Origin: Bacillota bacterium
GTDB lineage: Bacteria; Bacillota; Clostridia; Peptostreptococcales; Anaerovoracaceae
Direction: 5' to 3'
DNA length: 64,000 bases
Assembly: GCA_017405645.1 (NCBI GenBank)
Contig: JAFQZZ010000016.1
Coordinates: forward strand, 29,179-93,178
Below, in pieces: positions 46,905 to 55,419 of the stretch; position 1 is the stretch's first letter; each line of letters starts with the position of its first letter. The position numbers and the translations under genes were made by a program. Under the pieces are notes generated by a model. That model ran no database searches, was not told where the DNA came from, and saw nothing but the letters and a program-made list of their open reading frames with translations.

Positions 46905-48686
46905 ATGAGAAGGAACACGAAACGAGTCCTGACGATCCTGCTGGCGGCGGCGCTGGTACTGGGAATGTTCCCGGCGGCAGTTTTCGGCGGCGAAGGATTT
47001 CAGGATGTGAATAACAGCGACTGGTATTACGATTCCGTCACGGAAATGGCGGAGGATGGCCTGATGAACGGCGTGGGCGACGGCACTTTCGATCCCACGG
47101 GGGACGCCACCCGCGGCATGTTGGTGACGGTGATCTGGCGGATGGAAGGGTGTGTGAAGCCTTCTCACGGAGCGGTATGCAGATTTCCGGACGTGACAGA
47201 GGACTGGAACAAGACCGCCATCATGTGGATAACGGACGGAGGGACAGCCATCGAAGGCTATCCCGACGGGACCTTCAAACCGAACAAGGTCCTGACCCGG
47301 GCGGAAGCGGCCAAAATCATTGGTTTTGCCGCATCCAACAGACTGGATCGCTGTGAAACAGAGGAGACCCCTGTTTTTGCGGACCAGGATCAGATTCCGG
47401 AATGGGCGAAGCCCTGGGTGGAAAAATGCCAATGCCTGGGGATCATCAGCGGATATGAAGACGGGACTTTCCGGCCGGACCAGACCATTACCCGGGCGGA
47501 GTTGGCCAAGATGCTGGGCGTGATGAAAAAGCTGGAAAAGCACACGGTGCCGCCGGTCCCGATTCGTGAGGATTACGACCCCAATGCGAAAACGGACGCC
47601 ATGATCGAAGCTATCGTAGGGGATACCAAGGACAATTACCTGATCTCGCCCCTGAGCCTGAAGGCGGCCTTTGCCCTGGCGGCCAACGGGGCGGAAGGGG
47701 AGACGCAGCAGGAGATCCTGGACAGCCTGGGAATGGGAAATCTGGGACAGTTCAACGATTATATGAAAGACCGGAAGGAGAAGTACGGCAAGGCGGCGGA
47801 CGCCATTACCATCGACCTGAACAACTCCATCTGGGTGAATGAGAGCCGGACGTTCGGAGCGGATTTCCGGGAAGATTACAAACTGCTTCTGGATGACTTC
47901 TACAGCGCGGAAGCCGGCAAGGTGAACGACAGCAACGCCGTCTCCACCATCAACGGCTGGATCAGCGAGAAGACCCGGGGGAAGATCAGCAGTGTCCTGG
48001 ATTCCTCGGCATTCACCACCTGTCTGGTGAACACCCTGTATTTCAAGGGCGCCTGGACGATGCCCTTCAATAAACACGCCACCCAAAAGGGCACCTTTAC
48101 CAATGCGGACGGAACGCAGAAACAGACGGATCTGATGCACCTGACGGAGGACATCCAGTACTACAGCAAGGACGGCGTCCAGATGATCCGGCTGCCCTAC
48201 GAAAACCTGGTGCGGGATGAGAACGGAAAGCGCAAGGGGGACGGCCCCTTCGTGACCGCCAGCATGTACATCGTGCTGTCGGAAGAGCCGGTGGAACTGG
48301 CGAAGCTCATCGATGAAGCCCGGGACGAGATGTCCGTGAAGCTGGTGGCGGTGACCCTGCCGAAATTCACCTTCAAGTGGAACGGAGAACTAAATACCGC
48401 CCTGCAGCAGCTGGGGATCAACAAGGCCTTTACGGAGGCGGCGGAATTCGATCCCATGTCGGAACTGCCCCAGTGCATCTCCCAGGTGCTCCAGAGCACC
48501 TTCATCGCAGTGGATGAAGAGGGCACGGAAGCGGCTGCTGCCACGGTGATCCTGTCCAAGTCCACCACAGCTCTGGACCCGAAGGTCCCGATCCCCTTCA
48601 CGGCGGATCATCCCTTCCGGTTCGCCATCGTGGACGACGACAGCCATGAAGTCCTCTTCGCGGGGGCGTATAATAAAGTCGAGTAA
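46905..48686 (+). CDS. SLH-domain serpin, secreted surface protein
   Basis: A 593-residue paralogue of the preceding gene with the same length and layout. The signal peptide ends near 'AVFGGE' without a lipobox cysteine, then three SLH repeats (about 31-200) and a serpin domain with 'NYLISPLSLKAAFALAANGA', 'LVNTLYFKGAWTMPF' and hinge 'EEGTEAAAAT' at 538-547. The reactive loop 'VILSKSTTALD' differs from its partner ('VLMMEATSAMP'), giving P1-P1' T554-T555 by count. A 42-base stretch in SLH3 is identical to serpin 1. GAGGAAAGAGGG precedes the ATG. It has its own promoter and terminator. Confidence 0.95.
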   Translation: MRRNTKRVLTILLAAALVLGMFPAAVFGGEGFQDVNNSDWYYDSVTEMAEDGLMNGVGDGTFDPTGDATRGMLVTVIWRMEGCVKPSHGAVCRFPDVTEDWNKTAIMWITDGGTAIEGYPDGTFKPNKVLTRAEAAKIIGFAASNRLDRCETEETPVFADQDQIPEWAKPWVEKCQCLGIISGYEDGTFRPDQTITRAELAKMLGVMKKLEKHTVPPVPIREDYDPNAKTDAMIEAIVGDTKDNYLISPLSLKAAFALAANGAEGETQQEILDSLGMGNLGQFNDYMKDRKEKYGKAADAITIDLNNSIWVNESRTFGADFREDYKLLLDDFYSAEAGKVNDSNAVSTINGWISEKTRGKISSVLDSSAFTTCLVNTLYFKGAWTMPFNKHATQKGTFTNADGTQKQTDLMHLTEDIQYYSKDGVQMIRLPYENLVRDENGKRKGDGPFVTASMYIVLSEEPVELAKLIDEARDEMSVKLVAVTLPKFTFKWNGELNTALQQLGINKAFTEAAEFDPMSELPQCISQVLQSTFIAVDEEGTEAAAATVILSKSTTALDPKVPIPFTADHPFRFAIVDDDSHEVLFAGAYNKVE

Positions 48687-48716
48687 ATGCTGATGACCGT
48701 ATCGGTCCGATATATC

Positions 48717-48743
48717 AGGCCTCCCGAAAGGGAGGCCTTTTTT
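48717..48743 (+). terminator. Terminator of serpin 2
   Basis: A perfect 9-bp GC stem (48717-48725 with 48730-48738), GAAA tetraloop and T-run. Confidence 0.93.
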
Positions 48744-48756
48744 GTGCGGGAGAATT

Positions 48757-48800
48757 GTAAAGAGATTGTAAGCCGTGTCCGGAGCGAAAAGGAGTATAAT
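48757..48800 (+). promoter_or_regulatory. Promoter of the SLH beta-helix gene with two 11-bp-spaced GTAA repeats
   Basis: GTAAA (48757) and GTAAG (48768) start 11 bases apart, each preceded by ATT; TATAAT is at 48795-48800. The distance from the last repeat to the -10 is 27 bases, against 26 in the serpin 2 promoter, so both genes may answer to one regulator. Confidence 0.58.
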
Positions 48801-48858
48801 AGAATCATAATAATGAAAAACAACGTCTTTTGATAGGAGAATACAGGAGGAAATCCAA

Positions 48859-50673
48859 ATGAAGAAGAAATGGCTGAGTTTCGGACTGGCGGCCGTGATG
48901 GTGCTGACCATGATCCCGGTGACGGGAATGAAGGCCTATGCCGGAGATGAGGATTCGGACTGGTTCGTAACGAACAAAAAAACGATATATGCCCATGAGA
49001 TCCCCGCGGGGGCCATGGTTAGCCTGGAACAGGATGCGACGATCCTCCTGGACAAGGATCTTACCGTGGAGACCATCGACGCAGGGTCCTTTGAAGACGG
49101 GAGCAGTTACTCCCTGACCATCAAAGACAGCGGCGGCCACAAACTGACGGTAAAGAGTGATGAACTGGACGGGATCAACGCCCATACTTTTACGATGGAA
49201 AGCGGTACTGTTGAAGTCATAGCCGGGGATGACAATACCCGGGGCATCAATACAGAACAGGGCGACATCGTCATAAAGGGAGGTTCCCTGAAAGTATCTG
49301 CGTCAGACGCGGGGCTGTATGCGGAGAAGGGAGGTATCCGGATCACCGGCGGGACGGTCGATGTGATCACTACGGCATCCGGGTCGGACGGGATCGTGGC
49401 GAAGAACAACAAAAGCATTGCCATTTCCGGGGCGAAAGTGACGGTAAAGGCCGATGTGGTGGGCATTCGAAGCCTGACTAATGGAGCGATCTCTGTCAGT
49501 GACAGTACCCTGCAGATCGATGTCAACAAGAATGGCATCGTCACCGGCGGCTCCCTGAAGATCAGTAATTCCACGGTCAACATCAAAGCCAAAGTCTATT
49601 CGTTGGTCTCCGGCGATTCCGCGCTGGTCATTGACGCGTCCACCCTGACGCTGGCGGGCAATCCGACGACTGTTCCGGAATTTACCGGGTATTCCCCGAA
49701 ACCCTCCATTGTGTATGGGGAAAGCCTGGACGGGAGCGTTGTCAACGAGTGGACCGGGACGCCGGCCCTGGATTCCGTCCGCATCCGGTATCTGGAGATC
49801 CGCAAGCCGGGGGACACCACGCCGACGGCTGTGACCGATGCAGTGAGCCTGACTTATGCCGTGCCGGCTGCGGGCAATAAACAGGACGCTTCGGTGAAGT
49901 GTTCCGGCGCCACGGTCACCTCCGCGATCTGGTACCAAAAGATAATGACGGAACGGGGGATCGTGGACTGGGAAGCCATGAAAGCGAACCGTACCTTCGG
50001 TGCAGGAGGGGAATACATGATCCGGATCCGGCTCAAGCCTGTTACCGGCAGGAAGTTTGCCCTGGGAACGAAAATGAAGGTCTACCTGAACGGTATCCCG
50101 GAGCCGCTGATCATCAAGGAACTGACGGAAACCTCCATGATCATCGAGATGAAATACACTCTTCCGGAAGGGCTGAAGAACCCCTTTGTGGATGTGTACA
50201 AAACCGATGCGTATTACGATGCGGTCCTCTGGGCATATTATGCGGACCCCCAGATCACCAACGGGATCGACGAAACCCATTTCGGGCCGAAGAAGACGGT
50301 GACGAGGGGCCAGTGCGCCGCCTTCCTGTGGCGGGCCATGGGCTGTCCGGAACCGACATCGACCTATAATCCCTTCGTGGACGTGCCTGACTGGCAGTAC
50401 TACTACAAGCCGATTCTCTGGGCGGTGGAAAACGGCATCACCAAAGGCACCGATGCCACTCACTTCTCGCCGGATCTGGAGCTGACAACAGCGCATATCA
50501 TCACCTTCCTGTACCGGACGAAGAACACCGGAAAGGATGGGTGGTATCAGGAAGCCGCGAACTGGGCCGTGGAGGGCTACGGCGGGAAGCCCTTCGGGGT
50601 GGACACCGTCGTGAATGATATGACCTACTGCCCGAGAGCCTATGTCGTAATGTTCCTGCAGAAGGCGAAATAA
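48859..50673 (+). CDS. Secreted SLH-domain protein with beta-helix repeats
   Basis: A 604-residue protein. A signal peptide ends near 'KAYAGD'. Residues about 65-275 are repeats of the type 'GGIRITGGTVDVITT' and 'SLKISNSTVNIKA', typical of carbohydrate-binding DUF4353-like parallel beta-helices. A middle domain of unknown type (about 280-430) precedes SLH-like repeats at about 435-600 ('FVDVYKTDAYYDAVLWAYYA', 'ITNGIDETHFGPKKTVTRGQ'). It has no catalytic motif. It lies directly after the serpins with a similar promoter. It probably binds or shields surface glycans (inference). Confidence 0.85.
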   Translation: MKKKWLSFGLAAVMVLTMIPVTGMKAYAGDEDSDWFVTNKKTIYAHEIPAGAMVSLEQDATILLDKDLTVETIDAGSFEDGSSYSLTIKDSGGHKLTVKSDELDGINAHTFTMESGTVEVIAGDDNTRGINTEQGDIVIKGGSLKVSASDAGLYAEKGGIRITGGTVDVITTASGSDGIVAKNNKSIAISGAKVTVKADVVGIRSLTNGAISVSDSTLQIDVNKNGIVTGGSLKISNSTVNIKAKVYSLVSGDSALVIDASTLTLAGNPTTVPEFTGYSPKPSIVYGESLDGSVVNEWTGTPALDSVRIRYLEIRKPGDTTPTAVTDAVSLTYAVPAAGNKQDASVKCSGATVTSAIWYQKIMTERGIVDWEAMKANRTFGAGGEYMIRIRLKPVTGRKFALGTKMKVYLNGIPEPLIIKELTETSMIIEMKYTLPEGLKNPFVDVYKTDAYYDAVLWAYYADPQITNGIDETHFGPKKTVTRGQCAAFLWRAMGCPEPTSTYNPFVDVPDWQYYYKPILWAVENGITKGTDATHFSPDLELTTAHIITFLYRTKNTGKDGWYQEAANWAVEGYGGKPFGVDTVVNDMTYCPRAYVVMFLQKAK

Positions 50674-50676
50674 AGA

Positions 50677-50705
50677 GTGACAGAAATAGCGTTATATGGT
50701 ATAGT
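50677..50705 (+). promoter_or_regulatory. Promoter of the small membrane protein pair
   Basis: GTGACA (50677-50682) and TATAGT (50700-50705) spaced by 17 bases, with TG one base before the -10. Confidence 0.75.
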
Positions 50706-50743
50706 ATTCGCAACAAAAACGAGTGTATACGGGAGGTAGAACC

Positions 50744-51142
50744 ATGGCATGTTTTCTGGTGTCGGCTGCGGAAGCCGTCGTCGTGACCGCCGTAGAAAAG
50801 GCGGAGGAAAAGAAAGAAAAGAAACCGGAGGAGATTCGTCCGGAAGGAGTGGCGGAGACCCGGATCCCCCTGAGCCGGAAACTGAAATGGCTCACCTGGA
50901 TGCTGTGGGGCGGCGCGGCCCTGCTGGCCTTCGAACACATCTGGCACGGGGAAGTCGTACCCTGGTTCCCCTTCCTGACGGCTATGTCGGACCCGGCGGA
51001 TAAAGCGGCAATGTTCCACGAAATGGCCACCGTCGGCGTGTGCATGGCGGGACTGATCACCCTGGTGTGGGTCGGGATGTGCCTGGCGGCGGACCGGATC
51101 GCGAACAGACCGGAACCGGAGGCGGAAGGAGGCCGGTCATGA
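50744..51142 (+). CDS. Small membrane protein of unknown function
   Basis: A 132-residue protein beginning 'MACFLVSAAEAVVVTAVEK', a short hydrophobic N-terminus recurrent in small Clostridia membrane proteins. A charged Lys/Glu stretch and two membrane helices (about 52-70 and 98-118) follow. ATG 50744 has GGGAGG at 50731-50736. The stop overlaps the next start as ATGA; the two proteins probably act together. Function not recognised. Confidence 0.8.
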   Translation: MACFLVSAAEAVVVTAVEKAEEKKEKKPEEIRPEGVAETRIPLSRKLKWLTWMLWGGAALLAFEHIWHGEVVPWFPFLTAMSDPADKAAMFHEMATVGVCMAGLITLVWVGMCLAADRIANRPEPEAEGGRS

Positions 51143-51447
51143 CGCTGCTCATCACGGTTTTCGCCGCGGTCATCGCCACGGTGAAATGGTACAACCGGGA
51201 AGACGATAACATGAAACTGGGGATCCTGTGCTTTTTGTACTGGGGAGCCGCCATCATGTGGCTGGTGGACGCCTTGTTCGAATACGCGGAGCTGGGAATG
51301 GAGTACTTCCGGCCGGCCGCGGCGGATATGCTCAACGACGCCTTCCTGGGGCTGTCGGTGGTGGCGCTGGGACTGGTGATCTGGCTGGTCCGGCTGCTGA
51401 TCACGGACCCGAAGGGATCGGTCCGCAGGGCCCTCAAAAAAGACTGA
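51139..51447 (+). CDS. Small membrane protein of unknown function
   Basis: A 102-residue protein with three predicted helices: an N-terminal anchor, 'LGILCFLYWGAAIMWLVDAL' and 'FLGLSVVALGLVIWLVRLLI'. ATG 51139 is placed by AAGGAGG at 51127-51133 and by the 4-base overlap with the preceding gene; an upstream frame extension is GC-rich and not protein-like. Partner of the preceding gene; function unknown. Confidence 0.78.
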   Translation: MTLLITVFAAVIATVKWYNREDDNMKLGILCFLYWGAAIMWLVDALFEYAELGMEYFRPAAADMLNDAFLGLSVVALGLVIWLVRLLITDPKGSVRRALKKD

Positions 51448-51480
51448 AGATGGGAGATCAGAGATTGGAGATGAAAGAAA

Positions 51481-51509
51481 AAGGACGCCGGAAGGCGTCC
51501 TTGTTTTTT
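51481..51509. terminator. Bidirectional terminator between small membrane proteins and NUDIX gene
   Basis: A perfect 9-bp stem (51481-51489 with 51494-51502, loop GGAA), A-rich on the left and TTGTTTTTT-like on the right. Confidence 0.88.
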
Positions 51510-51915
51510 ATATGTTCGCTGATATTTTGTACAGGTCGAAGGCCTTTCGGATGACCTCTTCGGGAGGGGAGATATCCTCCGGCAGAGCGTCCATGGCGAA
51601 CCAGCCCACGTTCTTGCTTTCGTAACTGCACCGCAGATTGCCGTACAGGTACATCCCCACGTAGATCAGCAGTCTTGCCCGGACCTCCGGGAATTCGTAG
51701 TCTCCCAGGGGCGCCATGACCTCGCAGGTGATGCCGGTCTCCTCCAGGACTTCCCGTTCGATGGTCTCCCGGGGAGATTCCCCCCGGTCCGGAAAGCCGG
51801 CAGGCGGGCCCCAGGCCTGGGGCGGAAACCGCCGCTGGACCAGCAGGACCTCGTCTTTTTCATTGAAAATGATCCCGCAGGGAGCATTTCGCAGTTCCTG
51901 GTCAAAAATATTCAT
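51508..51915 (-). CDS. NUDIX hydrolase
   Basis: A 135-residue pyrophosphohydrolase. The Nudix box is complete: 'GFPDRGESPRETIEREVLEE' continuing to TGI, with the metal-binding Glu residues in REVLEE. Substrate not predictable (nucleoside diphosphate derivative). It starts 16 bases after the fba stop with AAGGAG ahead, so it is cotranscribed with fba. Confidence 0.93.
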   Translation of the reverse strand: MNIFDQELRNAPCGIIFNEKDEVLLVQRRFPPQAWGPPAGFPDRGESPRETIEREVLEETGITCEVMAPLGDYEFPEVRARLLIYVGMYLYGNLRCSYESKNVGWFAMDALPEDISPPEEVIRKAFDLYKISANI

Positions 51916-51931
51916 AAAAGCTCCTTCCGGA

Positions 51932-52861
51932 TCATGCTTTGCCGCTGGCGTTCAGGACGTTGCGGATCTTGTGCTGGACCATTCCTTTGATGGCTGCCCG
52001 GCCGGGACCCAGATACTTTCTCGGGTCGAATTCCGCGGGATTCTCCACGAAGACTTTCCGGATGGCCGCTGTCATGGCCAGTCTCAGGTCGGTGTCGATG
52101 TTGACCTTGCAGACGTGGTGCTTGACCGCTTCCTGGATCATGGCTTCCGGTACGCCCTGTGCGCCGGGGATACTGCCGCCGTACTGGTTGCAGGTATCCA
52201 CGAATTCCTTCAGCACAGAGGAAGCGCCATGGAGTACCAACGGGGTGTTCGGGATCAATTTTTCGATCTCGCCCAGCCGTTCGAAGTCCAGGTAGGGGTC
52301 GCCCTTGAATTTGTAGGCGCCGTGGCTGGTGCCGATGGCGATGGCCAGGGAGTCCACGCCGGTCCGTTCCACGAATTCCTGTGCCTGTTCCGGGTTGGTG
52401 AATTTCGCGTCCCGTTCGCTGACGCTGACCGCATCTTCGATGCCCGCCAGAGTCCCCAGTTCCGCTTCCACCACCACGCCGTGGGCGTGAGCGTATTCCA
52501 CGACCTGTTTGGTCATTTCCACGTTCTTCTCGAAGGGGTGCTTGGAGCCGTCGATCATGACGGAAGTGAAGCCGCCGTCCACGCAGCTCTTGCAGATGTC
52601 AAAATCCGCGCCGTGGTCCAGGTGCAGCACGATGTCCAGATCGGAATCCAGCATCGCCGCTTCCACCAGTTTCAGCAGGTAGGCCGGTTTCGCGTATTCC
52701 CGGGCGCCGGCGGAAACCTGCAGGATCAGGGGAGCCTTTTCCTCCTTGGCGGCGTCCACGATGCCCTGGACGATCTCCATGTTATTTACATTGAATGCGC
52801 CGACGGCGTAGTCGCTCTCCAGCGCTTTCTTGAACATTTCAGTAGAAGTAATAAAAGCCAT
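51932..52861 (-). CDS. fba: Class II fructose-bisphosphate aldolase
   Basis: A 309-residue zinc aldolase of glycolysis/gluconeogenesis. 'LHLDHGADFD' carries the catalytic Asp and a zinc His, 'GVVVEAELGTLAG' a second site, and 'AIGTSHGAYKF' and 'PLVLHGASSV' the remaining zinc and phosphate contacts. ATG 52861 is preferred because the AAGGAGG site is 9 bases upstream; the ATG at 52870 abuts that site. Confidence 0.96.
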   Translation of the reverse strand: MAFITSTEMFKKALESDYAVGAFNVNNMEIVQGIVDAAKEEKAPLILQVSAGAREYAKPAYLLKLVEAAMLDSDLDIVLHLDHGADFDICKSCVDGGFTSVMIDGSKHPFEKNVEMTKQVVEYAHAHGVVVEAELGTLAGIEDAVSVSERDAKFTNPEQAQEFVERTGVDSLAIAIGTSHGAYKFKGDPYLDFERLGEIEKLIPNTPLVLHGASSVLKEFVDTCNQYGGSIPGAQGVPEAMIQEAVKHHVCKVNIDTDLRLAMTAAIRKVFVENPAEFDPRKYLGPGRAAIKGMVQHKIRNVLNASGKA

Positions 52862-52963
52862 TTGGTTCATCCTCCTTATATGAATGCATTTGGTTTATCA
52901 GTTATATTTATTATAGATCAAATCCGAACAAAAATACAGGGGGTTTTGCAAATTATCCGTCGA

Positions 52964-52992
52964 TTGACAGAACCCCCCGGATAATGTAAAAT
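52964..52992 (+). promoter_or_regulatory. Strong promoter of the citrate synthase gene
   Basis: Perfect TTGACA (52964-52969) and TAAAAT (52987-52992) spaced by 17 bases. A GGGGGTTTTG/CAGAACCCCC inverted repeat (about 52939-52978) spans the -35 and could be an operator or form a hairpin. Confidence 0.85.
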
Positions 52993-53083
52993 AGAATAAT
53001 CTATGAAAACGATTACATTTGAAAAAAGAAGAGAGTATAGAAATCTGTCGGCTAATTTGTTTGAAAGTGTATGAGGAGGAACT

Positions 53084-54466
53084 ATGAGAGACAACAGAGA
53101 CATGGAGTTTTCCACGATCCAGGCCCGGGAGATGTACTGCCGCATGATGTGCGACCGCATCAACCGCTGCAACGAGGTGGACCAGGAACTCTACGAGAAA
53201 TATGACATCAAGCGAGGCCTCAGAAACAGCAACGGCACCGGGGTCCGGGTCGGTCTGACCAAGATCGGCTGCGTGGAAGGGTACCGGGAGATCGACGGCG
53301 TTAAGACCCCCTGGGAAGGCAATCTGTACTACCGGGGCATCAACGTCAAGGACATCGTCAACGCCTGTATCGAGGAAAAGCGCAGAGGCTACGAAGAGAC
53401 CAGCTACCTGCTGCTCTTCGGCGAACTGCCGGACCAGCGCCAGCTGGACCTGTACAAGCAGTATTTGGGGGAACGGAGAGAGCTGCCTTTCTCCTTCGTC
53501 CGGGACACGATCCTGACAGCGCCCAGCCTGAACATCATGAACAAGCTGGCCCGCTGCATCCTGACCTTTTATTCCTATGATGAGAATCCGGACGAACTGA
53601 CCCCGGAGAACATCCTCCGGCAGTCCATCGACCTGATCGCCCGGATGCCGACCCTCACCCGCTACGGCTACCAGGCCAAGGTGTCCTACGACAAGAATGC
53701 CAGCCTCCATTTCCATCAGCCCCTGCCGGAGCTGTCCACGGCGGAAAACGTGCTGCGGATGATCCGGGCTTCCGGGGAATACACGGAACTGGAAGCGATG
53801 CTGCTGGACCTGTGCCTGATCCTTCACGCGGAACACGGCGGAGGGAACAATTCCGCCTTCACCACCCACGTCATTTCCTCCTCCGGGACGGATACCTACG
53901 CGGCGATCTCCGCGGCGGTGGGTTCCCTGAAAGGCCCCAAGCACGGCGGCGCCAATGCCAAGGTGGTTCAGATGATCCGGGAACTGAAGGAGAGCGTCAG
54001 CGACGCGGGCGACCGGAAGGCCGTGGACGATTACGTGATCCGGATCCTGCGGGGCCAGGCCGGGGACCGCTCCGGGCTGCTGTACGGTTTCGGCCACGCC
54101 GTCTACACCAAGTCCGACCCCCGTGCGGTGATCCTGAAGAAGATGGCGGAGAAACTGGCGGAGCAGAAAGGCCTGCAGGAAGAATTCGAACTGTACAACT
54201 ACATTGAAGAGAATGCGTCGGAACTGTTCTTTAAGGCCCGGGGCATCGAGCGGGAAATGATGGCCAACGTGGACCTGTATTCCGGCTTCGTGTATTCGGC
54301 CTTGGACATCCCCACGGAGATCTCCACCCCCCTGTTTGCGGTGGCCCGTATTTCCGGGTGGTGCGCCCACAGGATGGAGGAACTGTTCATGGCCAGCAAG
54401 ATCATGCGGCCGGCCTACATCGACGCCTCCGAGCGGATTCCCTACACACCCATCGACGAGCGGTAG
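53084..54466 (+). CDS. gltA: Citrate synthase
   Basis: A 460-residue enzyme condensing acetyl-CoA and oxaloacetate. Catalytic motifs are 'LHAEHGGGNNSAFTTHV' (His), 'GFGHAVYTKSDPRA' (His) and 'NVDLYSGFVY' (Asp). It belongs to the long clostridial form with an extra N-terminal helical segment. AGGAGG precedes ATG 53084 by only 4 bases. Monocistronic; no other TCA-cycle gene is nearby, suggesting a biosynthetic glutamate route. Confidence 0.95.
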   Translation: MRDNRDMEFSTIQAREMYCRMMCDRINRCNEVDQELYEKYDIKRGLRNSNGTGVRVGLTKIGCVEGYREIDGVKTPWEGNLYYRGINVKDIVNACIEEKRRGYEETSYLLLFGELPDQRQLDLYKQYLGERRELPFSFVRDTILTAPSLNIMNKLARCILTFYSYDENPDELTPENILRQSIDLIARMPTLTRYGYQAKVSYDKNASLHFHQPLPELSTAENVLRMIRASGEYTELEAMLLDLCLILHAEHGGGNNSAFTTHVISSSGTDTYAAISAAVGSLKGPKHGGANAKVVQMIRELKESVSDAGDRKAVDDYVIRILRGQAGDRSGLLYGFGHAVYTKSDPRAVILKKMAEKLAEQKGLQEEFELYNYIEENASELFFKARGIEREMMANVDLYSGFVYSALDIPTEISTPLFAVARISGWCAHRMEELFMASKIMRPAYIDASERIPYTPIDER

Positions 54467-54517
54467 GATACAAGGAAATTCAATGTATGAAAAGAGTAGA
54501 AAATCCGTTGAAAAGTA

Positions 54518-54546
54518 TTGCATAAAAATTTATCCTGGCGTATAAT
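54518..54546 (+). promoter_or_regulatory. Promoter of the polar amino-acid ABC operon
   Basis: TTGCAT (54518-54523) and TATAAT (54541-54546) spaced by 17 bases, 47 bases upstream of the receptor gene. Confidence 0.85.
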
Positions 54547-54592
54547 TATGCAGGTAAATAGAAAACTTTTTCTGAAGAAAGGAAGAAACACA

Positions 54593-55387
54593 ATGAAGAA
54601 ATTTTTAGTACTGTTATTAGCGCTGTCCCTGGTATTTGCCATGACAGCTTGCGGCGGTTCCTCTGAAGAGGCTGCGGACGATTCCGATGCAGCGGCAGTG
54701 GAAAGCGTAGAAGGCATGACCTTTAAAGTAGCGACCGAACCCACATTCCCGCCTTTTGAACTGGTAGACGAAGAAACCAACGAGATCACCGGTTTCGACA
54801 TCGAACTGATCAAGGCGATCGCGGAAGACCAGGGCTTCAACGTGGAAGTGGAGCAGATGGGCTTTGACGCAATTGTCGGTGCGGTACAGACCGGCGTGAC
54901 CGATATCGGCGCATCCGGGATGTCCATCACCGAAGAAAGACTGGAAACAGTAGACTTCTCCGATCCTTACATCGATGCCGGCCTGGCGATCGCTGTACAG
55001 GAATCCAACAGCGACATCAACGGCGAAGCGGACCTTCAGGACAAGACCTGTGCGGTACAGCTGGGCACCACCGGCGCTGCCAAGGCTATGGAACTGCAGG
55101 AAGCCGGCGTGCTGAAGGATGTCAAGACCTTCAACACCGTGGACGTTGTTATGAATGAACTGAAGACCGGCGGCGTGGACTGCGTCATCAACGACCTGCC
55201 CGTAACCCAGGCTTACATCGCCAAGATGGGCGGCATCAAAGTCGTGGGCGAAACACTGGTTTCCGACAGCTATGGATTCGCTGTCATGAAGGGCAATACC
55301 GCTCTGCTGGATGCCATCAACGCAGGTCTGGAGAATGTGAAGGCCAGCGGCAAGTACGACGAACTGATCGCCAAGTACTTCGAATAG
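54593..55387 (+). CDS. Amino-acid ABC transporter substrate-binding lipoprotein
   Basis: A 264-residue family 3 receptor. Signal peptide with lipobox 'MTAC' near residue 18, then 'FKVATEPTFPPFELVDEETN' and 'GFDIELIKAIAEDQGF', the family 3 signature, and 'GVTDIGASGMSITEERLETV' lining the pocket. ATG 54593 was chosen for its AAAGGAA site and signal peptide. It probably binds a polar amino acid (Glu, Gln, Arg or Cys class). Confidence 0.93.
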   Translation: MKKFLVLLLALSLVFAMTACGGSSEEAADDSDAAAVESVEGMTFKVATEPTFPPFELVDEETNEITGFDIELIKAIAEDQGFNVEVEQMGFDAIVGAVQTGVTDIGASGMSITEERLETVDFSDPYIDAGLAIAVQESNSDINGEADLQDKTCAVQLGTTGAAKAMELQEAGVLKDVKTFNTVDVVMNELKTGGVDCVINDLPVTQAYIAKMGGIKVVGETLVSDSYGFAVMKGNTALLDAINAGLENVKASGKYDELIAKYFE

Positions 55388-55419
55388 TACTCACAGCAGC
55401 TTAAAGTAGAATTGAAACA

